From contig NC_003228.3 in the NCBI RefSeq assembly GCF_000025985.1, positions 806,001-870,000 of the forward strand: DNA of 64,000 nucleotides, given 5' to 3'. Source of the stretch: Bacteroides fragilis NCTC 9343. GTDB taxonomy: Bacteria; Bacteroidota; Bacteroidia; Bacteroidales; Bacteroidaceae. Positions within the stretch are counted from its first letter, which is position 1. Each line of letters begins with the position of its first letter. Positions 56,954 through 64,000 of this stretch are shown here, piece by piece. Position numbers and translations under genes: made by a program. The notes below the pieces were generated by a model that did not search any database, had not been told where the DNA came from, and was given only the letters and a program-made list of their open reading frames with translations.

Positions 56954-58294
56954 TTACGATAATAACACCGTAATCCCCATATACATCATCATGCCGATGA
57001 TATCGTTCGTAATGGCAATAAACGGTCCTGTAGCTATGGCCGGATCTATTTTCATCTTTTCGAGTGTCATTGGAACCAAAGTACCGAAGATGGAGGCAAA
57101 CATCACTACTGAGAACAGACTGATGGATACCGAATAAGTGACTGTGGCGGTTGCTCCGAAGCGGATAAAATTATAGGTATATACCAATAAAGAGATGATC
57201 GTAGCATTGATCAAGGCAACTACGGCTTCTTTGCTGACTTGCTTGAAAGTATTTTTGGCGTCAAGGGAACTGTTGGCCAAGCCTTGTACGACGAGAGCTG
57301 ACGATTGAGTTCCTACGTTTCCGCCTGTACCACCAATCAATGGAATGTAAAGGGCCATTTCGGGATGCGCGGCAAAAGTGGAATCAAAGTTCCCCAATAT
57401 CATAGAGTTGCCAATACCTCCAATCATACCGATTAACAACCAAGGTAAGCGGGCAGTAGTCTGGCGGAGTACATTATCGTCTGTTTCTACATCTTGAGAA
57501 AGACCGGATGCTAACTGGTAGTCACGTTCTGATTGTTCACGAACTTCGTCCATGACGTCATCTACGGTGATTTGTCCTACTAGTCGGCCTATACTGTCAA
57601 GAACAGGAATGGCAACCAAGTCATATTTCTCAATAATTTGTGCCACTTCATCGATAGGGGTGTCTACGTGTACTGAGATAGGATCCTTCTGCATTACATG
57701 TTTTACTTTAGATACAGAGGGAGATGTGATCATCTTTTTCAGTGGAAATATTCCGCGAAGGCGTTCATCATCATCTATTACATATACATAGTAGATATCG
57801 TCGAGTTCTTCGGCTTGTTGGCGCATCTCTTTCAGACATTCGGGCATACTCCAGTTTTCGTTGACGGTTACCATTTCCGTACCCATCAAACCACCGGCAG
57901 TATTTTCATCATACTTCAGCAGGTCGACAATGTCTCCTGCCTGCTCGATGTCTTCAATGTGCGAAAGTATTTCTTCCTGTTTATCCTCATCCAGTTCACG
58001 CATCAGGTCTACTGCGTCGTCCGTATCCATATAGTCAACGAAGCGTTTGGCAATAGTTTCTGATGGCAGGATGTCGAGAAACTCTTTACGAACGTCTTCA
58101 TCCATTTCGACAAGTACATCCGCAGCTGTTTCATTATCAAGTAATCGGTAGACGAAGCGGGCTTCTTCCGGGTTCAACTCGTTACACAATTCCGCTATGT
58201 CAGCAGGGTGTAGGTCGATAAGAAGCTCTTTTACCTTATCGGCATCTTTTTCTTCGATAAGTTCTTTTACGTTGTCAATGTATTCTTCGTTCAT
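56954..58294 (-). CDS. mgtE: Magnesium transporter MgtE
   Basis: 446-residue Mg2+ channel. The N-domain (residues ~1-125) has MgtE repeats (LLIDLHPADIAELCNELNPE). Two CBS domains span ~130-255 (PISVHVDTPIDEVAQIIEKY). Five membrane helices follow, with the pore signature IPLIGGTGGNVGTQSSALVV. CBS and N-domains close the channel when Mg2+ is high. Single-gene unit 100 bases after rsmA. Confidence 0.95.
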   Translation of the reverse strand: MNEEYIDNVKELIEEKDADKVKELLIDLHPADIAELCNELNPEEARFVYRLLDNETAADVLVEMDEDVRKEFLDILPSETIAKRFVDYMDTDDAVDLMRELDEDKQEEILSHIEDIEQAGDIVDLLKYDENTAGGLMGTEMVTVNENWSMPECLKEMRQQAEELDDIYYVYVIDDDERLRGIFPLKKMITSPSVSKVKHVMQKDPISVHVDTPIDEVAQIIEKYDLVAIPVLDSIGRLVGQITVDDVMDEVREQSERDYQLASGLSQDVETDDNVLRQTTARLPWLLIGMIGGIGNSMILGNFDSTFAAHPEMALYIPLIGGTGGNVGTQSSALVVQGLANSSLDAKNTFKQVSKEAVVALINATIISLLVYTYNFIRFGATATVTYSVSISLFSVVMFASIFGTLVPMTLEKMKIDPAIATGPFIAITNDIIGMMMYMGITVLLS

Positions 58295-58394
58295 AATTAC
58301 AGCCTTACTTAACTTCCTATAATAATAAGGAAGATAAGTTTTGTATATTACATTTCCTACTTTGTTAGTTCAGTCCGATAATCCGGTTGGTTCT

Positions 58395-59213
58395 TTATGG
58401 ATTTTCTATCTGAGAAACTGGTTCTATCGGAACTTTTAGTGCTTGTTCCACCTGATTTGTCAGGTGGATAAACTCTTGCACCGACAGTTGTTCCGGTCGT
58501 TTATTAAACAGGGCGTCTTCTGTCAACGGGCAATCTTTACCTAAAATCGGTTTGATTGAATTTCGTAATGTCTTTCGACGCTGGTTGAAAGTTGTTTTTA
58601 CAATTTGTTTAAATAGCTTGGGGTCACAACCGAGCTCTTGTGTCTCGTTGCGTGTCATTCGTATGACTGCGCTTTTCACTTTGGGAGGTGGATTGAACAC
58701 CTGTTCATTTACTGTAAACAGATATTCTACCCGATACCAGGCCTGTATCAGAACGCTGAGTATACCATACGTTTTACTACCCGGTCCGGCGGCGATGCGT
58801 TCGGCTACTTCTTTTTGAATCATTCCAGTACAGCAGGGGATCAGATCCTTGTTATCCAGCATTTTGAAGAAAATTTGGCTGGATATGTTGTAAGGGTAGT
58901 TTCCAGTTAAGACGAAAGGATGTCCGTCGAACAAACGTTGTAAGTTCATTTTCAGGAAGTCATCCTCGATGATGTTATCTTCCAATGACGGATAGGCCTC
59001 TCGCAAATAGGCTACTGATTCGTAGTCTACCTCTACAACTTTTACCAACCGTTCTTTCTTAACAAGAAACTGAGTGAGCACACCCATTCCCGGTCCGACT
59101 TCCAAAATTGGCAAATCGGGGAATGTATCTACTGTATCGGCAATGTCCTGTGCCACTTTCAGGTCTTTCAGGAAATGTTGTCCGAGAAACTTTTTAGGCT
59201 TTACTAATTTCAT
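58395..59213 (-). CDS. rsmA: 16S rRNA (A1518/A1519-N6)-dimethyltransferase
   Basis: 272-residue KsgA-type enzyme. The N-terminus is KPKKFLGQHFLKDLKVAQDI, the AdoMet loop LEVGPGMGVLTQFLV and the catalytic NYPYNIS in VLTGNYPYNISSQIFFKMLD. Modifies two adjacent adenines near the 3' end of 16S rRNA. Divergent from the UPF0104 gene with overlapping promoter boxes. Confidence 0.96.
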   Translation of the reverse strand: MKLVKPKKFLGQHFLKDLKVAQDIADTVDTFPDLPILEVGPGMGVLTQFLVKKERLVKVVEVDYESVAYLREAYPSLEDNIIEDDFLKMNLQRLFDGHPFVLTGNYPYNISSQIFFKMLDNKDLIPCCTGMIQKEVAERIAAGPGSKTYGILSVLIQAWYRVEYLFTVNEQVFNPPPKVKSAVIRMTRNETQELGCDPKLFKQIVKTTFNQRRKTLRNSIKPILGKDCPLTEDALFNKRPEQLSVQEFIHLTNQVEQALKVPIEPVSQIENP

Positions 59214-59229
59214 TTATCAACTAAATAAC

Positions 59230-59252
59230 TACTTTTGCAGCAGACAAAGGTA
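59230..59252. promoter_or_regulatory. Facing -7 boxes for rsmA and the UPF0104 gene
   Basis: TACTTTTG (59230-59237) on the + strand and TACCTTTG on the - strand (CAAAGGTA at 59245-59252) are 7 bases apart and point toward each other. Clear -33 elements are not seen. Confidence 0.5.
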
Positions 59253-59262
59253 ATTCTTTTAA

Positions 59263-60264
59263 ATGAAGAATAAAGAATTAGGGATGAAGAAACTAATAAA
59301 AAAGGCGCTGAAACTTATCTTACCATTGGTTTTGGGAGGCTTTATCTTATATTGGGTCTATCGTGACTTCGATTTTGTGAAGGCTACGGAAGTTTTGCAA
59401 CATGGCACAAACTGGTGGTGGATGGCTTTCTCGCTTCTTTTCGGCATATTTGCACAGGTATTTCGTGGTTGGCGTTGGCGCCAGACGCTGGAGCCTTTGG
59501 GAGCATTTCCCCGAAGAAGGGATTGTGTTGATGCCATTTTCATTTCGTATGCAGCTAGTTTGGTTGTACCGAGGGTAGGTGAGGTGAGTCGTTGCGGGGT
59601 ACTTGCTAAGTATGACAACGTTTCTTTTGCTAAATCTTTAGGAACTGTGGTTACCGAACGTCTGGTAGATACTGTGACTATTCTTTTGATTACCGGCGTT
59701 ACGGTTCTATTGCAAATGCCTGTGTTTGTTACCTTCCTTGAGCAAACCGGAACGAAAATCCCCTCATTCATGCATTTACTTACTTCTGTCTGGTTTTACA
59801 TTATTTTATTTTGTACAATCGGAGTTATTGTACTTCTCTACTATCTGATTCGTACGCTTTCTTTCTTTGAGAAAGTGAAAGGAGTTGTGCTTAATGTTTG
59901 TGAAGGAATTATGTCACTGCGTAATGTGAAGAATCTTCCGCTTTTTCTACTCTATAGTTTTTTGATATGGCTTAGCTATTTCCTGCATTTTTATTTCACT
60001 TTTTATTGTTTTGCTTTTACGGCACATTTGGGCTTACTTGCTGCATTGGTTATGTTTGTTGGAGGCACCTTTGCTGTAATTGTGCCTACTCCGAATGGAG
60101 CCGGTCCATGGCATTTTGCCGTTATTACCATGATGATGCTTTACGGAGTAAATGCGACGGATGCAGGGATTTTTGCACTAATTGTTCATGGCATCCAGAC
60201 TCTGCTGGTTATTTTATTGGGTGTTTATGGATTGGTGACTATTTCTTTTTTACACCGGAAGTGA
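59263..60264 (+). CDS. UPF0104 / flippase-like membrane protein
   Basis: 333-residue integral membrane protein of the lysylphosphatidylglycerol-synthase transmembrane (UPF0104) family, with 7-8 helices. Family marks: LLFGIFAQVFRGWRWRQTLE near residue 65, SYAASLVVPRVGEVSRCGVL near 100 and AVIVPTPNGAGPWHFAV near 280. Members are thought to flip or modify lipids; the substrate here is unknown. Either ATG 59263 or ATG 59284 (MKKLIKKAL) could be the start; the second gives the usual basic N-terminus. Confidence 0.87.
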   Translation: MKNKELGMKKLIKKALKLILPLVLGGFILYWVYRDFDFVKATEVLQHGTNWWWMAFSLLFGIFAQVFRGWRWRQTLEPLGAFPRRRDCVDAIFISYAASLVVPRVGEVSRCGVLAKYDNVSFAKSLGTVVTERLVDTVTILLITGVTVLLQMPVFVTFLEQTGTKIPSFMHLLTSVWFYIILFCTIGVIVLLYYLIRTLSFFEKVKGVVLNVCEGIMSLRNVKNLPLFLLYSFLIWLSYFLHFYFTFYCFAFTAHLGLLAALVMFVGGTFAVIVPTPNGAGPWHFAVITMMMLYGVNATDAGIFALIVHGIQTLLVILLGVYGLVTISFLHRK

Positions 60265-60430
60265 CGGGGGTGGATTAAATATTGTATGTACCGAACGATA
60301 TATATTTAATCTCTGAATCCGCTTTTTGAACTTTTTTTATTTGAATTTCTTCCGGTAATTCTTTCTTTTCCATTCTTTTTAGTAGCTTTGACCTTCAGAA
60401 ATTGATTTAAAACCTATAAATAATTCATTT

Positions 60431-61888
60431 ATGAGCACAATTCTTGATTTAGCTCCACAAAATGTATGGAAGCACTTTTATTCTTTGACACAGATTCCCC
60501 GGCCATCGGGACATATGGAAAAAATTACCGAATTTCTGGTAAACTTCGGTAATAGTCTTGGATTGAAAACTTTTGTGGATGATGCCGGTAATGTGATTAT
60601 CCGTAAACCCGCCACTCCGGGGATGGAGAATCGTAAAGGAGTTATCCTTCAGGCACATATGGATATGGTTCCGCAGAAAAATAACGATACGGTTCACGAT
60701 TTTGAGAAAGATCCGATCGAAACTTATATAGATGGTGAATGGGTAAAAGCGAAAGGTACTACATTGGGGGCCGATAATGGTTTGGGTGTAGCTGCTATCA
60801 TGGCTGTTCTTGAAGATCAGAATCTAAAACACGGGCCATTGGAGGCTTTGATTACGAAAGATGAAGAAACGGGCATGTATGGTGCTTTTGGCTTAAAACC
60901 GGGTACGGTGAATGGCGAAATATTGCTTAATCTTGATTCTGAAGATGAAGGTGAACTTTATATTGGCTGTGCCGGTGGTATGGATGTAACAGCTTCTCTT
61001 GAATATAAGGAAGTTGCTCCGGAAGAAGGTGATATCGCTATTAGAGTGAATCTGAAAGGTCTTCGTGGAGGACATTCCGGATTGGAGATTAATCAGGGAC
61101 GTGCCAATGCCAACAAATTGTTGGTACGTTTTATACGTGAGGCAGTAGCAACTTATGAAGCCCGCCTGGCAAGCTGGGAAGGCGGAAATATGCGGAATGC
61201 CATACCTCGCGAGGCACATGCTGTAGTGACTATTCCTGCTGAAAATGAAGAAGAATTGTTGGCTTTGGTGAAATATTGTGAAGATCTTTTCAATGAAGAG
61301 TTCAAAGCGATCGAAACTCCTATCAGCTTTACTGCAGAACGGGTAGAATTACCTGCAGGAGAAGTTCCTGAAGAAATCCAGGATAATCTGATCGATGCTA
61401 TTTTTGCTTGCCAGAATGGTGTGATGCGTATGATTCCTACTATTCCCGATACCGTGGAAACCTCTTCAAATTTAGCTATCATCAATATTGGTGAAGGTAA
61501 AGCCTCTTTCAAAATCCTTGCGCGCAGTTCCAGTGACAGTATGAAGGAATGTCTGACTACCAGTTTGGAATGTTGTTTTTCTATGGCAGGTATGAAGGTA
61601 GAGATGACCGGAGGCTATTCCGGATGGCAACCCGATATTAATTCTCCGATTTTACATGCTATGAAGGAATCTTACAAGAAGCAGTTTGGTACAGAACCGG
61701 CAGTGAAAGTAATTCATGCCGGATTGGAATGTGGTATCATCGGAGCTATTATTCCTGGGTTGGATATGATTTCATTTGGGCCAACACTACGCTCTCCGCA
61801 TTCTCCCGATGAAAGAGCTTTGATTCCGACAGTTCAAAAATTCTATGACTTTTTAATTGCTACTTTGGAGCAGACTCCAATGAAATAA
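60431..61888 (+). CDS. pepD: Aminoacyl-histidine dipeptidase (M20 family)
   Basis: 485-residue cytoplasmic zinc peptidase cleaving X-His and other dipeptides. Metal ligands and catalytic residues are in LQAHMDMVPQKN (His, Asp), LGADNGLGVAAIMAVLED (bridging Asp), TKDEETGMYGA (Glu-Glu), NLDSEDEGELYIGCAGG and the late GPTLRSPHSPDERALIPT (His). A TAGCTTTG -7-like box lies at 60383-60390. Transcription ends at the hairpin at 61907-61950. Confidence 0.95.
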   Translation: MSTILDLAPQNVWKHFYSLTQIPRPSGHMEKITEFLVNFGNSLGLKTFVDDAGNVIIRKPATPGMENRKGVILQAHMDMVPQKNNDTVHDFEKDPIETYIDGEWVKAKGTTLGADNGLGVAAIMAVLEDQNLKHGPLEALITKDEETGMYGAFGLKPGTVNGEILLNLDSEDEGELYIGCAGGMDVTASLEYKEVAPEEGDIAIRVNLKGLRGGHSGLEINQGRANANKLLVRFIREAVATYEARLASWEGGNMRNAIPREAHAVVTIPAENEEELLALVKYCEDLFNEEFKAIETPISFTAERVELPAGEVPEEIQDNLIDAIFACQNGVMRMIPTIPDTVETSSNLAIINIGEGKASFKILARSSSDSMKECLTTSLECCFSMAGMKVEMTGGYSGWQPDINSPILHAMKESYKKQFGTEPAVKVIHAGLECGIIGAIIPGLDMISFGPTLRSPHSPDERALIPTVQKFYDFLIATLEQTPMK

Positions 61889-61906
61889 ATAAAGTCCATT
61901 GATAGT

Positions 61907-61950
61907 GAAAAGAGGTAAGCGTGGTGTAAACGCTTTCCTCTTTTCTTTTT
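61907..61950 (+). terminator. Terminator of pepD
   Basis: 15-bp stem with one T-T mismatch (61907-61921 with 61931-61945), 9-base loop, then TTTTT. Confidence 0.85.
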
Positions 61951-62250
61951 AGTGTCTTTTCTACTTTTGAAAACTATCTTTCTTCCTGTCTACTTTATGA
62001 CGGCCTGTCATTCGGATGTGAGATATTGTCAGTTGCAGCCTGTCTTTTTGACTCCCTTATTGTCCTGTTTTGTCTTTTGATTACCATCCGGGACTCTTTT
62101 TCTTGATATACATCAAGAAATGTGTTTTAAAACATGTTTTTATCTTGCTTTTGAGTACAACGTATCTGTTTTGGTTTTACTTTTGTGTTGTAAAACATAA
62201 AAATTAGGATAACAAAGTTTTTAGGTAACAGTTTTTAAGGTGAAAAGATT
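61951..62250. promoter_or_regulatory. Control region of the small-ORF unit, with an FNR-type box
   Basis: No gene in these 300 bases. A perfect TTGAT-N4-ATCAA box (62103-62116, spacer ATAC) sits in a longer perfect inverted repeat with 9-base arms (62099-62120). A second palindrome, AAAACATGTTTT, follows at 62129-62140. A TACTTTTG -7 box at 62178-62185 has a possible TTTG -33 element at 62150-62153, 24 bases away, which is longer than usual. Transcription would begin near 62192. Confidence 0.55.
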
Positions 62251-62325
62251 ATGAAGATTGTAAGAAGTTTATTAAAGAATTTGGCTAATGCCAATCCTAA
62301 CATTTGGGGATATGTGACGCTCTAA
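62251..62325 (+). CDS. Small ORF 1, 24 residues, C-terminal W-G-Y
   Basis: Starts ATG at 62251 after GGTGAAAAGATT. The peptide begins MKIVRSLLKNLANANP and ends IWGYVTL: a basic amphipathic helix-like half and an aromatic tail. No family recognised. The last codons and stop lie in a small hairpin with a T run. A second tiny ORF of similar design follows 64 bases on. It could be a peptide product, a toxin, or a leader peptide. Confidence 0.5.
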   Translation: MKIVRSLLKNLANANPNIWGYVTL

Positions 62326-62333
62326 GCGTTTTT
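62317..62333 (+). terminator. Small hairpin at the stop of ORF 1
   Basis: ACGCT-CTA-AGCGT followed by TTTT. A 5-bp stem with a 3-base loop overlapping the stop codon; a weak terminator or attenuator. Confidence 0.45.
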
Positions 62334-62389
62334 CCCTTCAGGTTTTCAGTGTGTATTAATTAAGGTAATTATTATTAGTATTTAAAGCA

Positions 62390-62476
62390 ATGAAAAAAGT
62401 AGTAATGCATCTGCTGGAAAGATGTTTGAGAGAAGCCGGCAGAAATGAAATGATGAAGTGGGGATACACTAAATAA
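62390..62476 (+). CDS. Small ORF 2, 28 residues, C-terminal W-G-Y
   Basis: ATG at 62390. The peptide begins MKKVVMHLLERCLREAGR and ends MKWGYTK. It shares with ORF 1 the start M-K-x-V, a Leu-Leu pair in a basic helix, and W-G-Y near the C-terminus. It has one Cys. Its final codons and stop form the left arm and loop of a strong terminator, so the unit ends here. The next gene is convergent. Confidence 0.5.
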   Translation: MKKVVMHLLERCLREAGRNEMMKWGYTK

Positions 62477-62497
62477 AAGTGTTCCCCACTTTTTTTA
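62456..62497 (+). terminator. Terminator overlapping the stop of ORF 2
   Basis: AAGTGGGGA (62456-62464) with TCCCCACTT (62483-62491), extended inward by CACT/AGTG pairing, followed by a run of T. Strong intrinsic terminator. Confidence 0.85.
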
Positions 62498-62541
62498 TTT
62501 TGACTCAAGTTTGTTTCGTGTCGTTGAGTTTTGAGGCCGGG

Positions 62542-64000
62542 TCATTTTTTTACATGGAAGTTTACCTCGCCTCTGATCAGCTCTCCTTTTAATGTGAAGC
62601 CTTCCACTACCACCTTAAATTCTCCTTCAAGGTCAGAAGTATAGAATGAAAGTGTGGTATCTATTCCTGCTTCTGTCTCTACAGAGGGATTCCAGTATAG
62701 CGTATGGCGGAAATCCGGTCTACGTGATTTTTTGTCAGTAGCGTCTTTATATTCAGGCATCTTAAATGTAACAGGCAGTTGCGGACACTCGTAAACCGTT
62801 AGTCGTGAATCGTCACTAAGCTGTATGGAAGGTAAGTCTCCTCTTTGGGTAGTAAGTGAAATCATGCATTCGAATACTTCACCACCAAATCCATAACGGC
62901 CGTTATATATTTCGATTTTCTTCACCAATCTGGGATTATATTTTAAAATATCCTCATGGTCATGAATGGGAACACCGTCCAGCAGTACCAATGTATTTCC
63001 GATATTGAATCTTTTTTCTCCTTCTTTGAGTACTCTTAATCTACGTTTTCCATTAACTTTACGTATTATCACACTGCGTACGAATTCCACGAAAGTTTCT
63101 GTCATTGTATTGAATCGTGTGTATTCATCCAAATTGTAATTCAGATAAGGTTGAAGTCCATAACAAGATTGCAGAGGAATAGCATGATCCAATGAATCGA
63201 GCACTGTGACTTGCTGCAGCTGTATACCTATGCTCCTTTCCAACAGTCGTTTTTTATTCCGATAGAGTTTTAATGATGGCAGGTTTTGGGGTAACTTTTC
63301 ACTGAAGGGTGATAAGATGTTCATTCTGAACGGTTCCCCGTTAATGTTCCATGCAGCGGCTACTACATCGTTTGTTCCATATACATGGCTTGTGTAGAAC
63401 AGTGTATTTCCTTCCGATTCCACTTGTCCTTGCACATATCGTATATCTTTTCCTACGAAAGCGATGTCGGCTGATATAGGTTCATTTTGTACTTGCTTCA
63501 ATGTTTCTCCTGTAGGGCTTTCTATCTGTCCGCAGATGATATGCCCTTCATATTCCGGTATCCATTTTCCGGAAAATGTTCCGGGAGTAGCGGTCACTTG
63601 TTTTCTCCAGGTGGATTCTTCAAGAGGCGGGAGGGTTACCAGTGAATCATTACGGCTTACCGAGACAGTAAGATCGGATACTTCATCCGGTAGTCTATTA
63701 ATGGTCAATTCTACGAGTTGGCGTGTGTTGTAGTTCGACCGGGAAGTTTTTATATGAATATTTTCGGTGGTAGCCGGTTTCCCTTTCGGATATATCTCGG
63801 CAGAATCCGCTAGTTCAATAGGATCGGAGTCTGATACTCGGAAAGTGTTAATTACAGCAATGGATTTTCTGAAGAACACTTTTTCTCCTTCATTCCTCAT
63901 ATATCGTGTGTATCCGGTCAATTCATAAATTCCCGAAGGAGCGTCTGTAGGAATCTTGACTTTGCCCGAACCGCTCCCATTGTCAAGTGCCAGTTTAAGT
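62542..64000 (-). CDS. MG2-domain protein with C-terminal plug-like domain, 5' end outside the window
   Basis: The frame stays open to the right edge (a TTG at 63921 is internal), giving at least 486 residues of C-terminal sequence. The upstream part (LALDNGSGSGKVKIPTDAPS, then GIYELTGYTRYMRN) matches macroglobulin MG2-type repeats found in large Bacteroides envelope proteins. Near the C-terminus a TonB-plug-like block appears: GNTLVLLDGVPIHDHEDILK, then YNPRLVKKIEIYNGRYGFGG. No beta-barrel follows. The end is a beta-sandwich-like domain (DLEGEFKVVVEGFTLKGELI). Function unknown; envelope location is inferred. Confidence 0.8.
   Translation of the reverse strand, partial: LKLALDNGSGSGKVKIPTDAPSGIYELTGYTRYMRNEGEKVFFRKSIAVINTFRVSDSDPIELADSAEIYPKGKPATTENIHIKTSRSNYNTRQLVELTINRLPDEVSDLTVSVSRNDSLVTLPPLEESTWRKQVTATPGTFSGKWIPEYEGHIICGQIESPTGETLKQVQNEPISADIAFVGKDIRYVQGQVESEGNTLFYTSHVYGTNDVVAAAWNINGEPFRMNILSPFSEKLPQNLPSLKLYRNKKRLLERSIGIQLQQVTVLDSLDHAIPLQSCYGLQPYLNYNLDEYTRFNTMTETFVEFVRSVIIRKVNGKRRLRVLKEGEKRFNIGNTLVLLDGVPIHDHEDILKYNPRLVKKIEIYNGRYGFGGEVFECMISLTTQRGDLPSIQLSDDSRLTVYECPQLPVTFKMPEYKDATDKKSRRPDFRHTLYWNPSVETEAGIDTTLSFYTSDLEGEFKVVVEGFTLKGELIRGEVNFHVKK

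Overview
The window looks like chromosomal DNA of a gut Bacteroides, most likely of the B. fragilis / B. thetaiotaomicron group. The reasons are a SusC/SusD pair with three family-92 mannosidases, a NigD-like lipoprotein, large outer-membrane beta-barrel proteins with carboxypeptidase-like N-domains, ECF sigma / FecR-type anti-sigma regulation, and promoters of the Bacteroides type (TTTG or TTG, about 19-20 bases, TAnnTTTG). I see no rRNA, CRISPR array, prophage or insertion sequence, and no clearly broken gene. Two genes are cut by the window edges: a GH2 beta-galactosidase on the left and an MG2/plug-like protein on the right.

Layout. 1-9.6 kb: GH2 beta-galactosidase, aroA, an AraC regulator followed by a soluble histidine kinase, a secreted GH20 hexosaminidase and a membrane acyltransferase. 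9.9-20.4 kb: tRNA-Pro(GGG), a pair of back-to-back perfect hairpins, a macro-like protein with aroB, a small membrane protein, a 970-residue outer-membrane beta-barrel protein, cardiolipin synthase, an rsmD operon and a short RecD2/Pif1-like helicase. 20.5-34.5 kb: one leftward polysaccharide utilisation locus (SusD, SusC with an STN signalling domain, GH92, GH92, FecR anti-sigma, ECF sigma, GH92). 35-41.5 kb: a Bcr/CflA-type exporter divergent from an AraC regulator, alaS, an M23 peptidase and a MerR regulator. 41.5-47.7 kb: a co-directional block parA-parB-DUF5683-mltD-like-rsh. 48-54.3 kb: surE-lpxB, a NigD-like lipoprotein and the rsfS-ftsH-cdsA operon. 54.6-64 kb: tRNA-Gln(CTG), a DUF349 coiled-coil protein, mgtE, rsmA divergent from a UPF0104 membrane protein, pepD, two tiny related ORFs, and the truncated MG2/plug protein.

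How the genes fit together. The mannosidase locus is the main accessory system. SusC/SusD would import mannose-rich glycans, probably host or yeast high-mannose structures, and three GH92 enzymes would trim them inside the envelope. The STN domain of SusC, the FecR protein and the ECF sigma form a trans-envelope signalling chain. The first GH92 carries, at identical residue numbers, the catalytic and +1-subsite residues I recall for the characterised alpha-1,2-mannosidase BT3990. The other two GH92 enzymes lack the alpha-1,2 signature, which suggests a division of labour over linkages. No endo-glycosidase or surface glycan-binding protein is encoded in the locus, so it looks trimmed relative to the related B. 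thetaiotaomicron N-glycan locus. GH2 and GH20 enzymes nearby fit a host-glycan forager.

The least explained items are: two 24- and 28-residue ORFs with a shared C-terminal W-G-Y at 62.3-62.5 kb, preceded by a perfect FNR-type box; four 14-base palindromes repeated at an exact 23-base period in the parA/surE intergenic region; and the adjacent 17-bp and 22-bp perfect hairpins at 10.2 kb.
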